Both the position numbers and the translations under genes were made by a program. Positions 49,537 to 58,188 of a stretch of 64,000 bases of DNA are shown in pieces. Within the stretch, counting starts at the first letter, position 1; every line of letters begins with the position of its first letter. The notes below the pieces were generated by a model. The model did no database searches, was not told the DNA's origin, and worked only from the letters and a program-made list of their open reading frames with translations. Source of the DNA: Burkholderia humptydooensis (lineage in GTDB: Bacteria; Pseudomonadota; Gammaproteobacteria; Burkholderiales; Burkholderiaceae); NCBI RefSeq assembly GCF_001513745.1, contig NZ_CP013380.1:62001-126000 (forward strand). The letters run 5' to 3'.

Positions 49537-50294
49537 TGACGGATCGGGAGATGACGCCAATTCTGGCGGTGAGGGATCTGTCGGTGCGCTACGGCAAGGT
49601 CGAGGCGCTGCATCGCGCGGCGCTGACGGTCGAAGCGGGGAGGATCGTCACAGTGATCGGCCCGAACGGGGCGGGAAAGTCGACGCTGCTCAATGCGGTG
49701 ATGGGGGCGTTGCCGACCAATGGCCACGCGGCCGGTACGGTCCGCTATCGCGGCGACGACGTGGGCGCGTTGCCGATCGAGCAGCGCGTCGCGCTCGGCA
49801 TGTGCCTCGTGCCCGAAAAGCGTGAGCTGTTCGGCACGATGTCGGTCGAGGACAACCTTGTTTTGGGGGCGTACCGGAGGAAGATGGCCGGCGACTTGAA
49901 CTTCCTGGACCAGCTCGAGCCGGTTTTCTCGCTGTTCCCGCGGCTGAAGGAGCGGCGCAAGCAGGCGGCGGGGACGCTATCGGGCGGTGAGCGGCAGATG
50001 CTGGCTGTCGGGCGCGCGCTGATGGGCAAACCCGATTTGCTGATGCTCGACGAACCGAGCCTCGGGCTTGCGCCGCTGATCGTGAAGGAGATTTTTCATA
50101 TCATCAGCGCGCTGCGTGGAACCGGCGTCGCGACGCTGCTGATCGAGCAAAACGCTCGAGCGGCGTTGCAGATTTCGGACTATGGGTATGTGCTGGAGAC
50201 CGGTGAGGTTGCGCTGGAAGGCCCGGCGGGCGAGCTTGCGCAGAATCCCCGGGTAATCGAAACCTACCTCGGGCTCGCGAAGAAAGCGGTTTAG
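49536..50294 (+). CDS. livF: ABC transporter ATPase LivF-type, second operon
   Basis: 252 aa. Complete motif set: GPNGAGKSTLLNAVMG (with the normal Lys), LSGGERQMLAVGRAL, LLMLDEPSLGLAP, LIEQNAR. ATG at 49536 overlaps the previous stop; a GTG one codon earlier is also in frame. Last gene of the operon, closed by a terminator that contains a perfect parS. Confidence 0.94.
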   Translation: MTDREMTPILAVRDLSVRYGKVEALHRAALTVEAGRIVTVIGPNGAGKSTLLNAVMGALPTNGHAAGTVRYRGDDVGALPIEQRVALGMCLVPEKRELFGTMSVEDNLVLGAYRRKMAGDLNFLDQLEPVFSLFPRLKERRKQAAGTLSGGERQMLAVGRALMGKPDLLMLDEPSLGLAPLIVKEIFHIISALRGTGVATLLIEQNARAALQISDYGYVLETGEVALEGPAGELAQNPRVIETYLGLAKKAV

Positions 50295-50318
50295 CGGCGG
50301 CTTCGCCAGCTCTGACTG

Positions 50319-50352
50319 AACGGCGTGTTTCACGTGAAACACGCCGTTTTTT
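50319..50352 (+). terminator. rho-independent terminator whose stem is a perfect parS palindrome
   Basis: Bases 50319-50348 form a 30-nt perfect palindrome (15 + 15) followed by T-run 50347-50352. As RNA it gives a stem of about 13 bp and would end transcription after livF, 24 bp past its stop. Confidence 0.75.
50326..50341. other. parS: perfect 16-bp parS site
   Basis: TGTTTCACGTGAAACA matches the universal chromosomal parS in all 16 positions. It forms the centre of the 30-nt terminator palindrome, 4.7 kb upstream of parA and 17 bp before the group II intron. Confidence 0.9.
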
Positions 50353-50771
50353 GTTGGGTGCGCCCGGCAGGGCGCACTCACTGGGAGGTGAAAGTCCTCT
50401 ACTCGCCCGGCAAGGGGAAGAGTTAGCCGAAGGCAAGGGTTTCCCGGGTGACTGGGAGTCTGAAGGAAGCTGGGAGGCAAAGCGCTGGCCTGACGAACAG
50501 GAAGCGGATATGAGGCGTAGCGACTGGGTAAGGTGTCCCAATTCACCGAAGCCCGAAACTTGCACCGACGTTGTTACGTAGATCCGACAGGCATAAGCGT
50601 GAAGGTGAGTGCGCAATACCCGGGGAGATCTGTTTCTGTGCTGGCGCGGTAAGGCCAGCTACCGAGGTCGAGAGGCGGCGGGACGCGGAAGCAGAAGTCA
50701 GCAGAAGGCATAGTAGGTCAAGGCGAAGGCGGAGAGCCGAAGAGGACCGGGACCGAAGGCCGGAACAGTGA

Positions 50772-52196
50772 ATGCCGAGAGTAGGACGGATGATCTCGAA
50801 GCCTGTTATGGATGCAGAAGCGCTGGAGACAGTGGCCGAGCACGCGAGGGGTGGCCGGAAGCCACCGGGCTGCGTGCGGGGTGCGGAGACGGGCACGGCG
50901 ACATCTGGGCAAACGAAATCGGAGGGCGACGCGCTGATGGAGCGCGTCGTGGAACGCGGCAACATGAGGCGAGCATACCGCCGGGTGCTGAGGAACCAGG
51001 GTTCAGCCGGGGTAGATGGGCTGAGCGTGGAAGGCCTTGGTGACTGGCTCAAGATGCACTGGCCGAGTGTGAAGCAGGCGCTGCTGGAAGGGCGGTACGT
51101 ACCGCAGGCGGTACGCCGGGCGGACATACCGAAGCCGCAAGGCGGGGTGAGGACGCTGGGCGTGCCAAGCGTGGTGGACCGACTGATCCAGCAAGCGCTG
51201 CACCAAGTATTGCAACCGATCTTGGAGCCGACGTTCTCGGCGAGTAGTTACGGATTCCGACCGGGCAAGAGTGCGTTGGACGCGGTGCGTCAGGCGCAAG
51301 CCTATGTTCAGGGTGGTCGGCATTGGGTGGTCGATATCGATTTGGAGAAGTTCTTCGATCGAGTCAACCATGATGTGCTGATGGGCCGGGTTGCGAGGCA
51401 TGTAAAAGACAAAGTGACGCTGAAGCTGATTCGCCGCTTCCTCGAAGCGGGGATGATGGCGCACGGCGTGACGCGTGCGAGGACGGAGGGCACGCCGCAA
51501 GGCGGCCCGCTGTCCCCGCTACTGTCGAATATATTGCTGAGTGATCTGGATCGGAGGCTGGAGAGCCGAGGGCTGGCGTTCTGCCGGTACGCTGACGACT
51601 GCAACATTTACGTTGGCAGCCAACAAGCAGGACAGCGCGTCATGGCGAGAATCAGGGCCTATCTCGAGAAGGTCTTGAAGCTGCGCGTGAACGAGGCCAA
51701 GAGTGCGGTGGCGCGGCCGAGCACGCGGAAGTTCCTGGGATACCGGGTGGCGGTGAGGTTGGGTCAAGCACAGATCCGGATTGCACCGGAAAGCATCAAG
51801 CGATTGATGACGCGGGTGCGGGATCTGACGTTGAAGGGAAGAAGCGGGTCCCTTGAGCAGACGATCCGGAAGCTCAACCCGGTCCTACGGGGGTGGGCAA
51901 ATTACTTCCGGCTCAGCCAGCAGCACAAGCGGCTGGAGGGGCTGGACGGATGGTTGCGAAGGCGTTTGCGCTGCCTGATCTGGCGGCAGTGGAAGCGCCC
52001 CCGAACCCGAGAGCGCAACATGATCGCACTGGGCCTACGCCCGGAGCGGGCATGGAAATCGAGCGTGAACGGGCGAGGACCTTGGTGGAACGCCGGTTCT
52101 CACCATTTGAAGCAGGCGTTACCCAATGCCTACTTCGATGCACGGGGACTGGTCTCGATCCGTCGGACGGTGGATCGCCTCCAGAGCATTAACTGA
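50772..52196 (+). CDS. ltrA: group II intron reverse transcriptase/maturase
   Basis: 474 aa from ATG 50772; the family-like part begins near residue 55 (ALMERVVERGNMRRAYRRV), so a later start (ATG 50790 or 50808) is possible. RT domains: VRTLGVPSVVDRLIQQAL, FSASSYGFRPGKSALDAV, VDIDLEKFFDRVNHD, TPQGGPLSPLLSNILL and the catalytic RYADDCNIYV. Thumb/maturase domain X follows (GWANYFRLSQQ). No HNH endonuclase domain is present at the C-terminus. The stop codon abuts domain V. Base composition is less GC-rich than neighbouring genes, as expected of a mobile element. Confidence 0.93.
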   Translation: MPRVGRMISKPVMDAEALETVAEHARGGRKPPGCVRGAETGTATSGQTKSEGDALMERVVERGNMRRAYRRVLRNQGSAGVDGLSVEGLGDWLKMHWPSVKQALLEGRYVPQAVRRADIPKPQGGVRTLGVPSVVDRLIQQALHQVLQPILEPTFSASSYGFRPGKSALDAVRQAQAYVQGGRHWVVDIDLEKFFDRVNHDVLMGRVARHVKDKVTLKLIRRFLEAGMMAHGVTRARTEGTPQGGPLSPLLSNILLSDLDRRLESRGLAFCRYADDCNIYVGSQQAGQRVMARIRAYLEKVLKLRVNEAKSAVARPSTRKFLGYRVAVRLGQAQIRIAPESIKRLMTRVRDLTLKGRSGSLEQTIRKLNPVLRGWANYFRLSQQHKRLEGLDGWLRRRLRCLIWRQWKRPRTRERNMIALGLRPERAWKSSVNGRGPWWNAGSHHLKQALPNAYFDARGLVSIRRTVDRLQSIN

Positions 52197-52267
52197 ACCG
52201 CCGTATGCGGAACCGCACGTACGGTGGTGTGAGAGGGCTGAGGGGGTAACCCCTCACCCTACTCGAT
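52197..52267 (+). ncRNA. intron domains V and VI
   Basis: Domain V is the hairpin 52197-52228: outer helix ACCG.../...TGGT, inner CCGTA/TACGG, two-base bulge CG, and TGCG-GAAC-CGCA cap. Domain VI follows (52230-52267), a GAGGG/TGAGGGG stem with an unpaired A at 52261, the probable branch point, 6 nt before the 3' end. Confidence 0.75.
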
Positions 52268-52307
52268 TCGGCCATTCGAACGAGATTCGGGCCAAAACCG
52301 AACCCGC

Positions 52308-52313
52308 TATAAT
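52308..52313 (+). promoter_or_regulatory. -10 box of the mnmG promoter
   Basis: A consensus TATAAT 55 bp before the mnmG ATG. The -35 region is poor (TTCGGG at 52286-52291, 16 bp spacing). It lies only 18-40 bp beyond the intron 3' end, so the intron insertion left the promoter just intact. Confidence 0.55.
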
Positions 52314-52367
52314 TCGGCCCATACATTTCTCTGATAGGTTCGTGCACCGTCCTGCACGAAGTCCGCA

Positions 52368-54341
52368 ATGCTTTATCCCGTTGAATTTGACGTCATCGTC
52401 GTTGGCGGCGGCCATGCCGGTACGGAGGCTGCGTTGGCCTCCGCACGCATGGGCGCAAAGACGCTCCTGCTGACGCACAACATCGAAACCCTTGGGCAGA
52501 TGAGCTGCAACCCGTCGATCGGCGGGATCGGCAAGGGCCATCTGGTCAAGGAGGTCGACGCGCTTGGCGGCGCGATGGCTGCCGCCACCGACGAAGGCGG
52601 CATACAGTTCCGCATCCTGAACTCGTCGAAGGGGCCAGCGGTCCGTGCGACGCGTGCCCAGGCGGACCGCGTGCTATATAAGCAGGCTATCCGCCATCGT
52701 CTGGAGAATCAGCCGAATCTCTGGCTGTTCCAGCAAGCTGTTGATGACCTGATGGTGGAGGGGGATCGAGTAGTCGGTGCGGTCACGCAAGTCGGCGTGC
52801 GATTCCGGGCGCGTGCGGTCGTGTTGACGGCCGGCACGTTCCTGGACGGCAAGATCCATGTCGGGCTCAATCACTATACGGGCGGCCGCGCCGGCGATCC
52901 GGCGGCCGTATCCCTGTCGTCGCGGCTGAAGGAGCTGAAGCTGCCGCAAGGGCGGCTGAAGACCGGAACGCCGCCGCGCATCGACGGCCGGACGATCGAC
53001 TTCTCGAAGCTGGAGGAACAGCCGGGCGATCTCGATCCGATCCCGGTGTTCTCGTTCCTTGGCCGAGCCGAGCAGCATCCGCAACAACTGCCGTGTTGGG
53101 TCACGCATACCAATGAGCGTACGCACGACATCATCCGCAGCGGTCTTGATCGTTCGCCGATGTACACGGGCGTTATCGAAGGCGTCGGGCCCCGCTATTG
53201 CCCGTCGATCGAAGACAAGATCCATCGCTTTGCGTCGAAAGACTCGCATCAGATTTTCCTCGAGCCAGAAGGGCTGACGACCAACGAGTTCTATCCGAAC
53301 GGCATTTCGACCAGCCTGCCGTTCGACGTGCAGCTCGCGCTCGTGCATTCGATGCGCGGTCTGGAACAGGCGCACATCCTGCGTCCGGGCTATGCGATCG
53401 AATACGATTATTTCGACCCGCGCGCGCTGAAATCGTCGCTGGAAACCAAGGCGATCCACGGCCTGTTCTTTGCGGGCCAGATCAACGGCACGACCGGCTA
53501 TGAAGAAGCCGCCGCGCAGGGGCTGCTCGCCGGCATCAATGCGGGCCGTTATGCGCAGGAAAAAGAGGCGTGGTGTCCGCGGCGAGACCAGGCGTATCTT
53601 GGCGTGCTCGTCGACGATCTGGTGACGCGCGGCGTATCTGAGCCTTATCGAATGTTCACGAGCCGTGCCGAGTACCGGCTGAGCCTTCGCGAAGACAACG
53701 CGGACATGCGGCTGACCGAAATCGGGCGCGAACTGGGCGTCGTCGACGACGTCCGTTGGGATGCGTTCAATCGAAAGCGTGACGCTGTTTCACGTGAAAC
53801 CGAACGGTTGCGCACGACTTGGGTGACGCCGAAGACGTTGCCGGCCGACGAAGCGACTGCACTGCTCGGCAAGCCGATCGATCACGAATACAGTCTCGCC
53901 GAACTGCTGCGCCGGCCGGGCGTCAGCTACGACGGCGTGTGCGGCTTGCGCGGCGGCGAGTATGGCCCGTCCGAACCGTTGGCCGAAGACGGACTCCTGC
54001 TCGCGCAGATCAAGGAGCAGATCGAGATCGGCATCAAGTACCAAGGCTATATCGAGCGCCAGGCCGGTGAAATCGAACGGAACGGCGCGAACGAAAACAC
54101 GCGGTTGCCTGACGGGATCGACTATACGGAAGTGCGCGGCCTATCGTTCGAAGTCAGTCAGAAGCTGAACCAGTTCCGCCCGGAAACGATCGGGCAGGCG
54201 TCGCGGATCTCGGGCATGACACCCGCTGCAATCTCGCTGCTGATGGTGCATCTGAAGAAGCGCGGGTTGGGCCGGCGAAAGGGCGCGGATGGAGCGCCGA
54301 ACGCCGACGCGGAAACCAACAACGCCGCGACGCAGCAATGA
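52368..54341 (+). CDS. mnmG: tRNA uridine-34 modification enzyme MnmG (GidA)
   Basis: FAD- and NADH-dependent partner of MnmE; makes cmnm5U34 in tRNA. 657 aa. FAD site [21 protein letters not shown], conserved [40 protein letters not shown] and [18 protein letters not shown] at 52368. First gene of mnmG-rsmG-parA-parB; a perfect parS core lies within it at 53787. The modification started here is finished by MnmC at 19.4 kb. Confidence 0.96.
   Translation: MLYPVEFDVIVVGGGHAGTEAALASARMGAKTLLLTHNIETLGQMSCNPSIGGIGKGHLVKEVDALGGAMAAATDEGGIQFRILNSSKGPAVRATRAQADRVLYKQAIRHRLENQPNLWLFQQAVDDLMVEGDRVVGAVTQVGVRFRARAVVLTAGTFLDGKIHVGLNHYTGGRAGDPAAVSLSSRLKELKLPQGRLKTGTPPRIDGRTIDFSKLEEQPGDLDPIPVFSFLGRAEQHPQQLPCWVTHTNERTHDIIRSGLDRSPMYTGVIEGVGPRYCPSIEDKIHRFASKDSHQIFLEPEGLTTNEFYPNGISTSLPFDVQLALVHSMRGLEQAHILRPGYAIEYDYFDPRALKSSLETKAIHGLFFAGQINGTTGYEEAAAQGLLAGINAGRYAQEKEAWCPRRDQAYLGVLVDDLVTRGVSEPYRMFTSRAEYRLSLREDNADMRLTEIGRELGVVDDVRWDAFNRKRDAVSRETERLRTTWVTPKTLPADEATALLGKPIDHEYSLAELLRRPGVSYDGVCGLRGGEYGPSEPLAEDGLLLAQIKEQIEIGIKYQGYIERQAGEIERNGANENTRLPDGIDYTEVRGLSFEVSQKLNQFRPETIGQASRISGMTPAAISLLMVHLKKRGLGRRKGADGAPNADAETNNAATQQ
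53787..53800. other. parS: perfect parS core inside mnmG
   Basis: GTTTCACGTGAAAC, complete 14-bp core, coding for VSRET in the C-terminal third of MnmG. Lies 1.3 kb before parA. Confidence 0.85.
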
Positions 54342-55033
54342 CGGCACAACGTCGTCAAGCCCCGATTGCCAGCCGGGAAACGCTGCAAGCATTGCTGTCG
54401 GATGGCGCGGAAGCGCTGGGTGTCGCATTGAGCGATGCGCAGCGCGGCGCGCTACTCGATTACGTCGCGCTGCTCGCCAAGTGGAACGCGGTCTACAACC
54501 TCACCGCGATCCGCGATCCGCGGCAGATGCTGATTCAGCACATCCTCGATTCGCTGTCGATCGTTCCGCATCTCGGCGCGTGCGGCGCAGCGGTGTCCGC
54601 GCTGGACGTCGGTTCCGGCGGCGGTCTGCCAGGCATCGTGCTCGCGATCGCGCTGCCCGGATGGCAGGTGGCGCTGAACGACATCGTCCAGAAAAAATCC
54701 GCATTCCAGAATCAGGCAAAGGCCGAACTGAAGCTCGGCAATCTGTCCGTCGTGACGGGGCGCGTCGAGACGCTGCGCCCTGGGGTCGAAGTCCCAGGGA
54801 AATTCGATGTGATCGTGTCGCGGGCATTCGCGGATCTGGCGGACTTCGTTACACTTGCCCGGCACCTCGTTGCGCCGGGCGGGTCGATCTGGGCGATGAA
54901 GGGCGTGCGTCCCGATGAAGAAATCGGTCGCCTGCCCGATGGCACGCGCGTCAAACAGATGATCCGTCTAACGGTCCCGTCGCTCGATGCGGAACGGCAT
55001 TTGATCGAAGTCGAGCTCGACGAAGCAATTTAA
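54338..55033 (+). CDS. rsmG: 16S rRNA m7G527 methyltransferase RsmG (GidB)
   Basis: 231 aa SAM-dependent methyltransferase acting on the 530 loop of 16S rRNA. Landmarks: [20 protein letters not shown], the SAM site [35 protein letters not shown] and [14 protein letters not shown]. The ATG overlaps the mnmG stop by 4 bp. Loss of RsmG gives low-level streptomycin resistance in other bacteria. Confidence 0.96.
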   Translation: MTAQRRQAPIASRETLQALLSDGAEALGVALSDAQRGALLDYVALLAKWNAVYNLTAIRDPRQMLIQHILDSLSIVPHLGACGAAVSALDVGSGGGLPGIVLAIALPGWQVALNDIVQKKSAFQNQAKAELKLGNLSVVTGRVETLRPGVEVPGKFDVIVSRAFADLADFVTLARHLVAPGGSIWAMKGVRPDEEIGRLPDGTRVKQMIRLTVPSLDAERHLIEVELDEAI

Positions 55034-55085
55034 TCGGCGCGCCGCAGGGCGCCCGGACCATTTGAAGAGAAGGAATACACCAACG

Positions 55086-55856
55086 ATGGCAAAGATCTTC
55101 TGCGTGGCGAACCAGAAGGGCGGCGTCGGCAAGACGACGACGACGGTCAATCTCGCCGCGAGCCTCGCGGCGCAGGGGCAACGCGTGCTGCTGATCGATC
55201 TGGACCCGCAGGGCAATGCCACGATGGGCAGCGGCATCGACAAGGCGGAATGCGAGTCGACGGTCTATGAGGTGCTGGTCGACGGCGTGACCGTTGCGGA
55301 TGCGCGCGTGCGCCCCGAAGCGGTGAAGTACGACGTGCTTCCGGCGAATCGCGAGCTCGCCGGTGCGGAAATCGAGCTGGTGAGCGTGGAGAATCGCGAG
55401 CGCCAGTTGAAGGCCGCGCTCGCGAAAGTCGCGGACGATTACGATTTCGTGCTGATCGATTGTCCGCCCGCACTGTCGCTGCTGACGCTGAACGGGCTGT
55501 GCGCGGCGCACGGCGTCGTGATCCCGATGCAATGCGAGTACTTCGCGCTCGAGGGGCTGTCCGACCTCGTCAACACGATCAAGCAGGTGCATGCGAACCT
55601 TAATCGCAACCTGAAGGTGATCGGCCTGCTGCGCGTGATGTTCGATCCGCGGATCACGCTGCAGCAACAGGTTTCCGACCAGTTGAAGGCGCACTTCGGC
55701 GACAAGGTGTTCGACGCGGTGATTCCGCGCAACGTGCGTCTCGCGGAAGCGCCCAGCTATGGACTTCCCGGCGTCGTGTTCGATCGCGGTTCGCGCGGCG
55801 CGCAAGCGTATATCCAGTTCGGCGCGGAAATGATCGAGCGGGTGCGCGCGCTTTGA
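55086..55856 (+). CDS. parA: chromosome partitioning ATPase ParA (Soj-like)
   Basis: 256 aa, type Ia-like short ParA without an N-terminal DNA-binding domain. Deviant Walker A NQKGGVGKTTTTVNLA (residues 9-24), RVLLIDLDPQGNATMGSG, Walker B FVLIDCPPALSLLTLNGL. It binds DNA non-specifically with ATP and is released by ParB-parS complexes, moving sister origins apart. ATG at 55086 follows AAGGA-type sequence. Lies 52 bp after rsmG and 35 bp before parB. Confidence 0.97.
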   Translation: MAKIFCVANQKGGVGKTTTTVNLAASLAAQGQRVLLIDLDPQGNATMGSGIDKAECESTVYEVLVDGVTVADARVRPEAVKYDVLPANRELAGAEIELVSVENRERQLKAALAKVADDYDFVLIDCPPALSLLTLNGLCAAHGVVIPMQCEYFALEGLSDLVNTIKQVHANLNRNLKVIGLLRVMFDPRITLQQQVSDQLKAHFGDKVFDAVIPRNVRLAEAPSYGLPGVVFDRGSRGAQAYIQFGAEMIERVRAL

Positions 55857-55891
55857 GCCCGCCTTCCAGACAAGAATCGAGGGAACAGAAC

Positions 55892-56779
55892 ATGAATGCG
55901 GTAGCGAAGAAAAAGGGTTTGGGACGTGGCCTTGAAGCGCTGCTTGGCGGCAGCGCCGACATCACCGAAGCGGTGAAGATCGAGGGTGCGCCGAACGTGC
56001 TCGCGCTCGGCAAGCTGCAGGCCGGCAAGTACCAGCCGCGTACCCGAATGGACGAGGGCAGCCTGCAGGAGCTTGCCGCGAGCATTCGCGCGCAGGGCGT
56101 CATGCAGCCGATCCTCGTGCGCCCAATTTCATCAGACAAATACGAGATCATCGCGGGCGAGCGCCGTTTCCGTGCGGCACGTCTCGCTGGCCTCGAAGAA
56201 GTGCCGGTGCTCGTGAAGGACGTATCCGATCAGGCCGCGGCCGCAATGGCGCTGATCGAGAACATCCAGCGCGAGGACCTGAACCCGCTCGAAGAGGCGC
56301 ACGGCATCCAGCGTCTGCTCGACGAGTTCGATTTCACGCACGAGCAGGCGGCAGAATCGGTCGGCCGCTCGCGCAGCGCGGTGTCGAACCTGCTGCGTCT
56401 GCTGAATCTCGCGATGCCCGTGCAGACGATGCTGCTTGCGGGCGATCTCGACATGGGCCACGCGCGCGCGCTGCTCGCGGTCGACGCGGCGACGCAGATC
56501 ACGCTCGCGCATCAGGTCGTCAACAAGCGGATGTCGGTGCGCGAGACGGAAAAGCTTGTCACGCACACGACGAAGGCTGAGCCGGCGGTGAAGGCGCGGG
56601 CGAAGGACGATGGCGGCCGCGACACGCGGCGCCTCGAAGAAGAGCTGTCGGACCTGCTCGCGTCGAACGTGAAGATCAAGGTCGGTCGCCGAGGGCGAGG
56701 CCAGTTGACGATTGATTTCGGCGACCTCGACGCGCTCGAAGGCATCCTCGCGCGACTGCGCGGCGACGTCGCCGTGTAA
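55892..56779 (+). CDS. parB: chromosome partitioning protein ParB (Spo0J-like)
   Basis: 295 aa CTP-dependent clamp loading at parS. Starts MNAVAKKKGLGRGLEALLGG; CTPase boxes YQPRTRMDEGSLQELAASI and IIAGERRFRAARLAGLEEVP; ENIQREDLNPLEEA; the HTH EQAAESVGRSRSAVSNLLRLL; C-terminal dimerisation domain from about residue 250. ATG at 55892 follows GAGGGAAC. parS sites at 45.3-53.8 kb in this window are its expected targets. Confidence 0.97.
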   Translation: MNAVAKKKGLGRGLEALLGGSADITEAVKIEGAPNVLALGKLQAGKYQPRTRMDEGSLQELAASIRAQGVMQPILVRPISSDKYEIIAGERRFRAARLAGLEEVPVLVKDVSDQAAAAMALIENIQREDLNPLEEAHGIQRLLDEFDFTHEQAAESVGRSRSAVSNLLRLLNLAMPVQTMLLAGDLDMGHARALLAVDAATQITLAHQVVNKRMSVRETEKLVTHTTKAEPAVKARAKDDGGRDTRRLEEELSDLLASNVKIKVGRRGRGQLTIDFGDLDALEGILARLRGDVAV

Positions 56780-56785
56780 CGCGGC

Positions 56786-57919
56786 GTGTCGAATTCGGTC
56801 GGCGGCCGCGCGCCCGCGCGGATCATCGCGTTTGTCCGGCGCGAGCCGGTTCTGTCGATTCTCGTCGCGGCGCTGATTGCGCTGCAGTTCGTCCGTCCCC
56901 AATCGGCGGCCGCGCTCGTGCGGCTTGTCGACTGGCAGACCGTCGCGACGCTCGCCGGCCTGCTGATGCTGACGAAGGCGCTCGAGCTATCGGGCTTCCT
57001 GATGTGGCTTGCGCACCGCATCGTCCATCGCGTGCGGTCCGAGCGCGCGCTCGCCGCGCTGCTCGTCGTGTTCGCCGCAGCGCTGTCCGTGTGGCTCACG
57101 AACGACGTGGCGCTCTTCGTCGTGATTCCGCTCGTGTTGTCGCTGCGCGAGCTGACGCCGTTGCCGTTCAAGCGCCTCGTGATCTACATCGCGCTCGCCG
57201 TGAACGCGGGCGCGATCGCGACGCCGCTCGGCAATCCGCAAAATCTGTTTCTGTGGCAATTGAGCGGCGTCTCGTTCGGCCGCTTCGTGATCGCGCTCGG
57301 GCCGCTCGCGCTCGTGCTGATGGCGCTGCTGCTTGCGATGATCGCCTTCGCGTTCGACGGCCGTCCGCTCGATCTGTCGAAGGACCGCGCCGAGCGGCCG
57401 GTCGATCGCGCACACGCGTTCGCGACCGTCGCGATGTTCGCGGGCTTCGTGCTGCTCGCGGACGCGCATCATGCGCTTGGCGGCGTGCTCGCGGTCGCGG
57501 CGGTCTACCTGGTAGTGCGGCGCGACGCGGTGCTGAAGATCGACTGGCTCTTGCTGCTGATCTTTGTGCTGATGTTCATCGTGCTGCGCAGCGTGGCGTC
57601 GCTGCCGGCCGTCCATCGGACGATCGCCGGCGTCGGGCTCGACACGCCGCTGCGCGCGTATGCGGCGGGGGCGCTGTTGTCGCAGGCGATCAGCAACGTG
57701 CCGGCCGCGATCCTGCTGTCGGAGTTCACGCGCGACTGGCGTGCGCTCGCGTTCGGCGTGAGCGTCGGCGGCTTCGGCGTCGCGATCGGCTCGCTCGCCA
57801 ACCTGATCGCGATCCGGCTATCCCGCGCGCGCGGGATGTGGTTGCCGTTCCATCTCGCGAGCATCCCGTTCGGCATCGCGAGCGCCGTGCTCGGCGCGCT
57901 GCTGCTGCATTATTTTTGA
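56786..57919 (+). CDS. SLC13/CitM-like permease (putative anion or cation transporter)
   Basis: 377 aa with about 10 membrane helices and a citrate-transporter-like (ArsB/NhaD/SLC13) pattern: WQTVATLAGLLMLTKALELS, ALSVWLTNDVALFVVIPLVL with the conserved TND, AIATPLGNPQNLFLW with the GNPQN motif, and QAISNVPAAILLSEF near the end. The start is GTG at 56786, 6 bp past parB, so it is probably co-transcribed with parAB though functionally unrelated. Substrate unknown. Confidence 0.88.
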   Translation: MSNSVGGRAPARIIAFVRREPVLSILVAALIALQFVRPQSAAALVRLVDWQTVATLAGLLMLTKALELSGFLMWLAHRIVHRVRSERALAALLVVFAAALSVWLTNDVALFVVIPLVLSLRELTPLPFKRLVIYIALAVNAGAIATPLGNPQNLFLWQLSGVSFGRFVIALGPLALVLMALLLAMIAFAFDGRPLDLSKDRAERPVDRAHAFATVAMFAGFVLLADAHHALGGVLAVAAVYLVVRRDAVLKIDWLLLLIFVLMFIVLRSVASLPAVHRTIAGVGLDTPLRAYAAGALLSQAISNVPAAILLSEFTRDWRALAFGVSVGGFGVAIGSLANLIAIRLSRARGMWLPFHLASIPFGIASAVLGALLLHYF

Positions 57920-58078
57920 GCAGCGGCGCGCACCGGAACGGGGCGGGGCAGGGGGCGTTTCGCGTGGTTCGGGCGACCGAAAATACACACCTTACAACTA
58001 TCATCGAACGCCAAAAATTCACGAACTTTTCGCATCATGAACCGGCGTTTCATACGGATTTTTGTCGCGTCTAAAGCC

Positions 58079-58107
58079 TTGAACCGCCTGCAACTATCGC
58101 TTACAAT
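58079..58107 (+). promoter_or_regulatory. promoter of the atp operon
   Basis: TTGAAC (58079-58084) and TACAAT (58102-58107) are separated by exactly 17 bp. Start near 58114 gives a 75-nt leader before atpI, holding the hairpin at 58131-58159. Confidence 0.7.
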
Positions 58108-58130
58108 CGCCCGGATTTGTTAGTTAGGCA

Positions 58131-58159
58131 CCCCTGAAAGCTTTCGGAAAGCTTTGGGG
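58131..58159 (+). promoter_or_regulatory. hairpin in the 5' leader of the atp operon
   Basis: CCCC-(TG)-AAAGCTTT, loop CGG, AAAGCTTT-GGGG: a 12-bp stem with a two-base bulge. No T-run follows, so it is not a terminator. It could stabilise the mRNA or be a regulatory site; the stem halves are themselves palindromic. Confidence 0.5.
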
Positions 58160-58188
58160 CCGTACAGGAATTGAGCGGACCAACTGCG

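Larger units (their letters stand above)
50358..52267 (+). mobile_element. complete group II intron (probably bacterial class C)
   Basis: 1910 nt. The 5' end GTGCGCCC fits the GUGCG consensus; the reverse transcriptase gene lies in domain IV; domain V and a domain VI with a bulged A close it, ending CGAT. It sits 5 nt after the T-run of the terminator at 50319-50352 and about 100 bp before mnmG. Insertion just behind a terminator hairpin, together with a maturase lacking an endonuclease domain, points to group IIC. All parts look intact, so it may be active. Confidence 0.85.
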
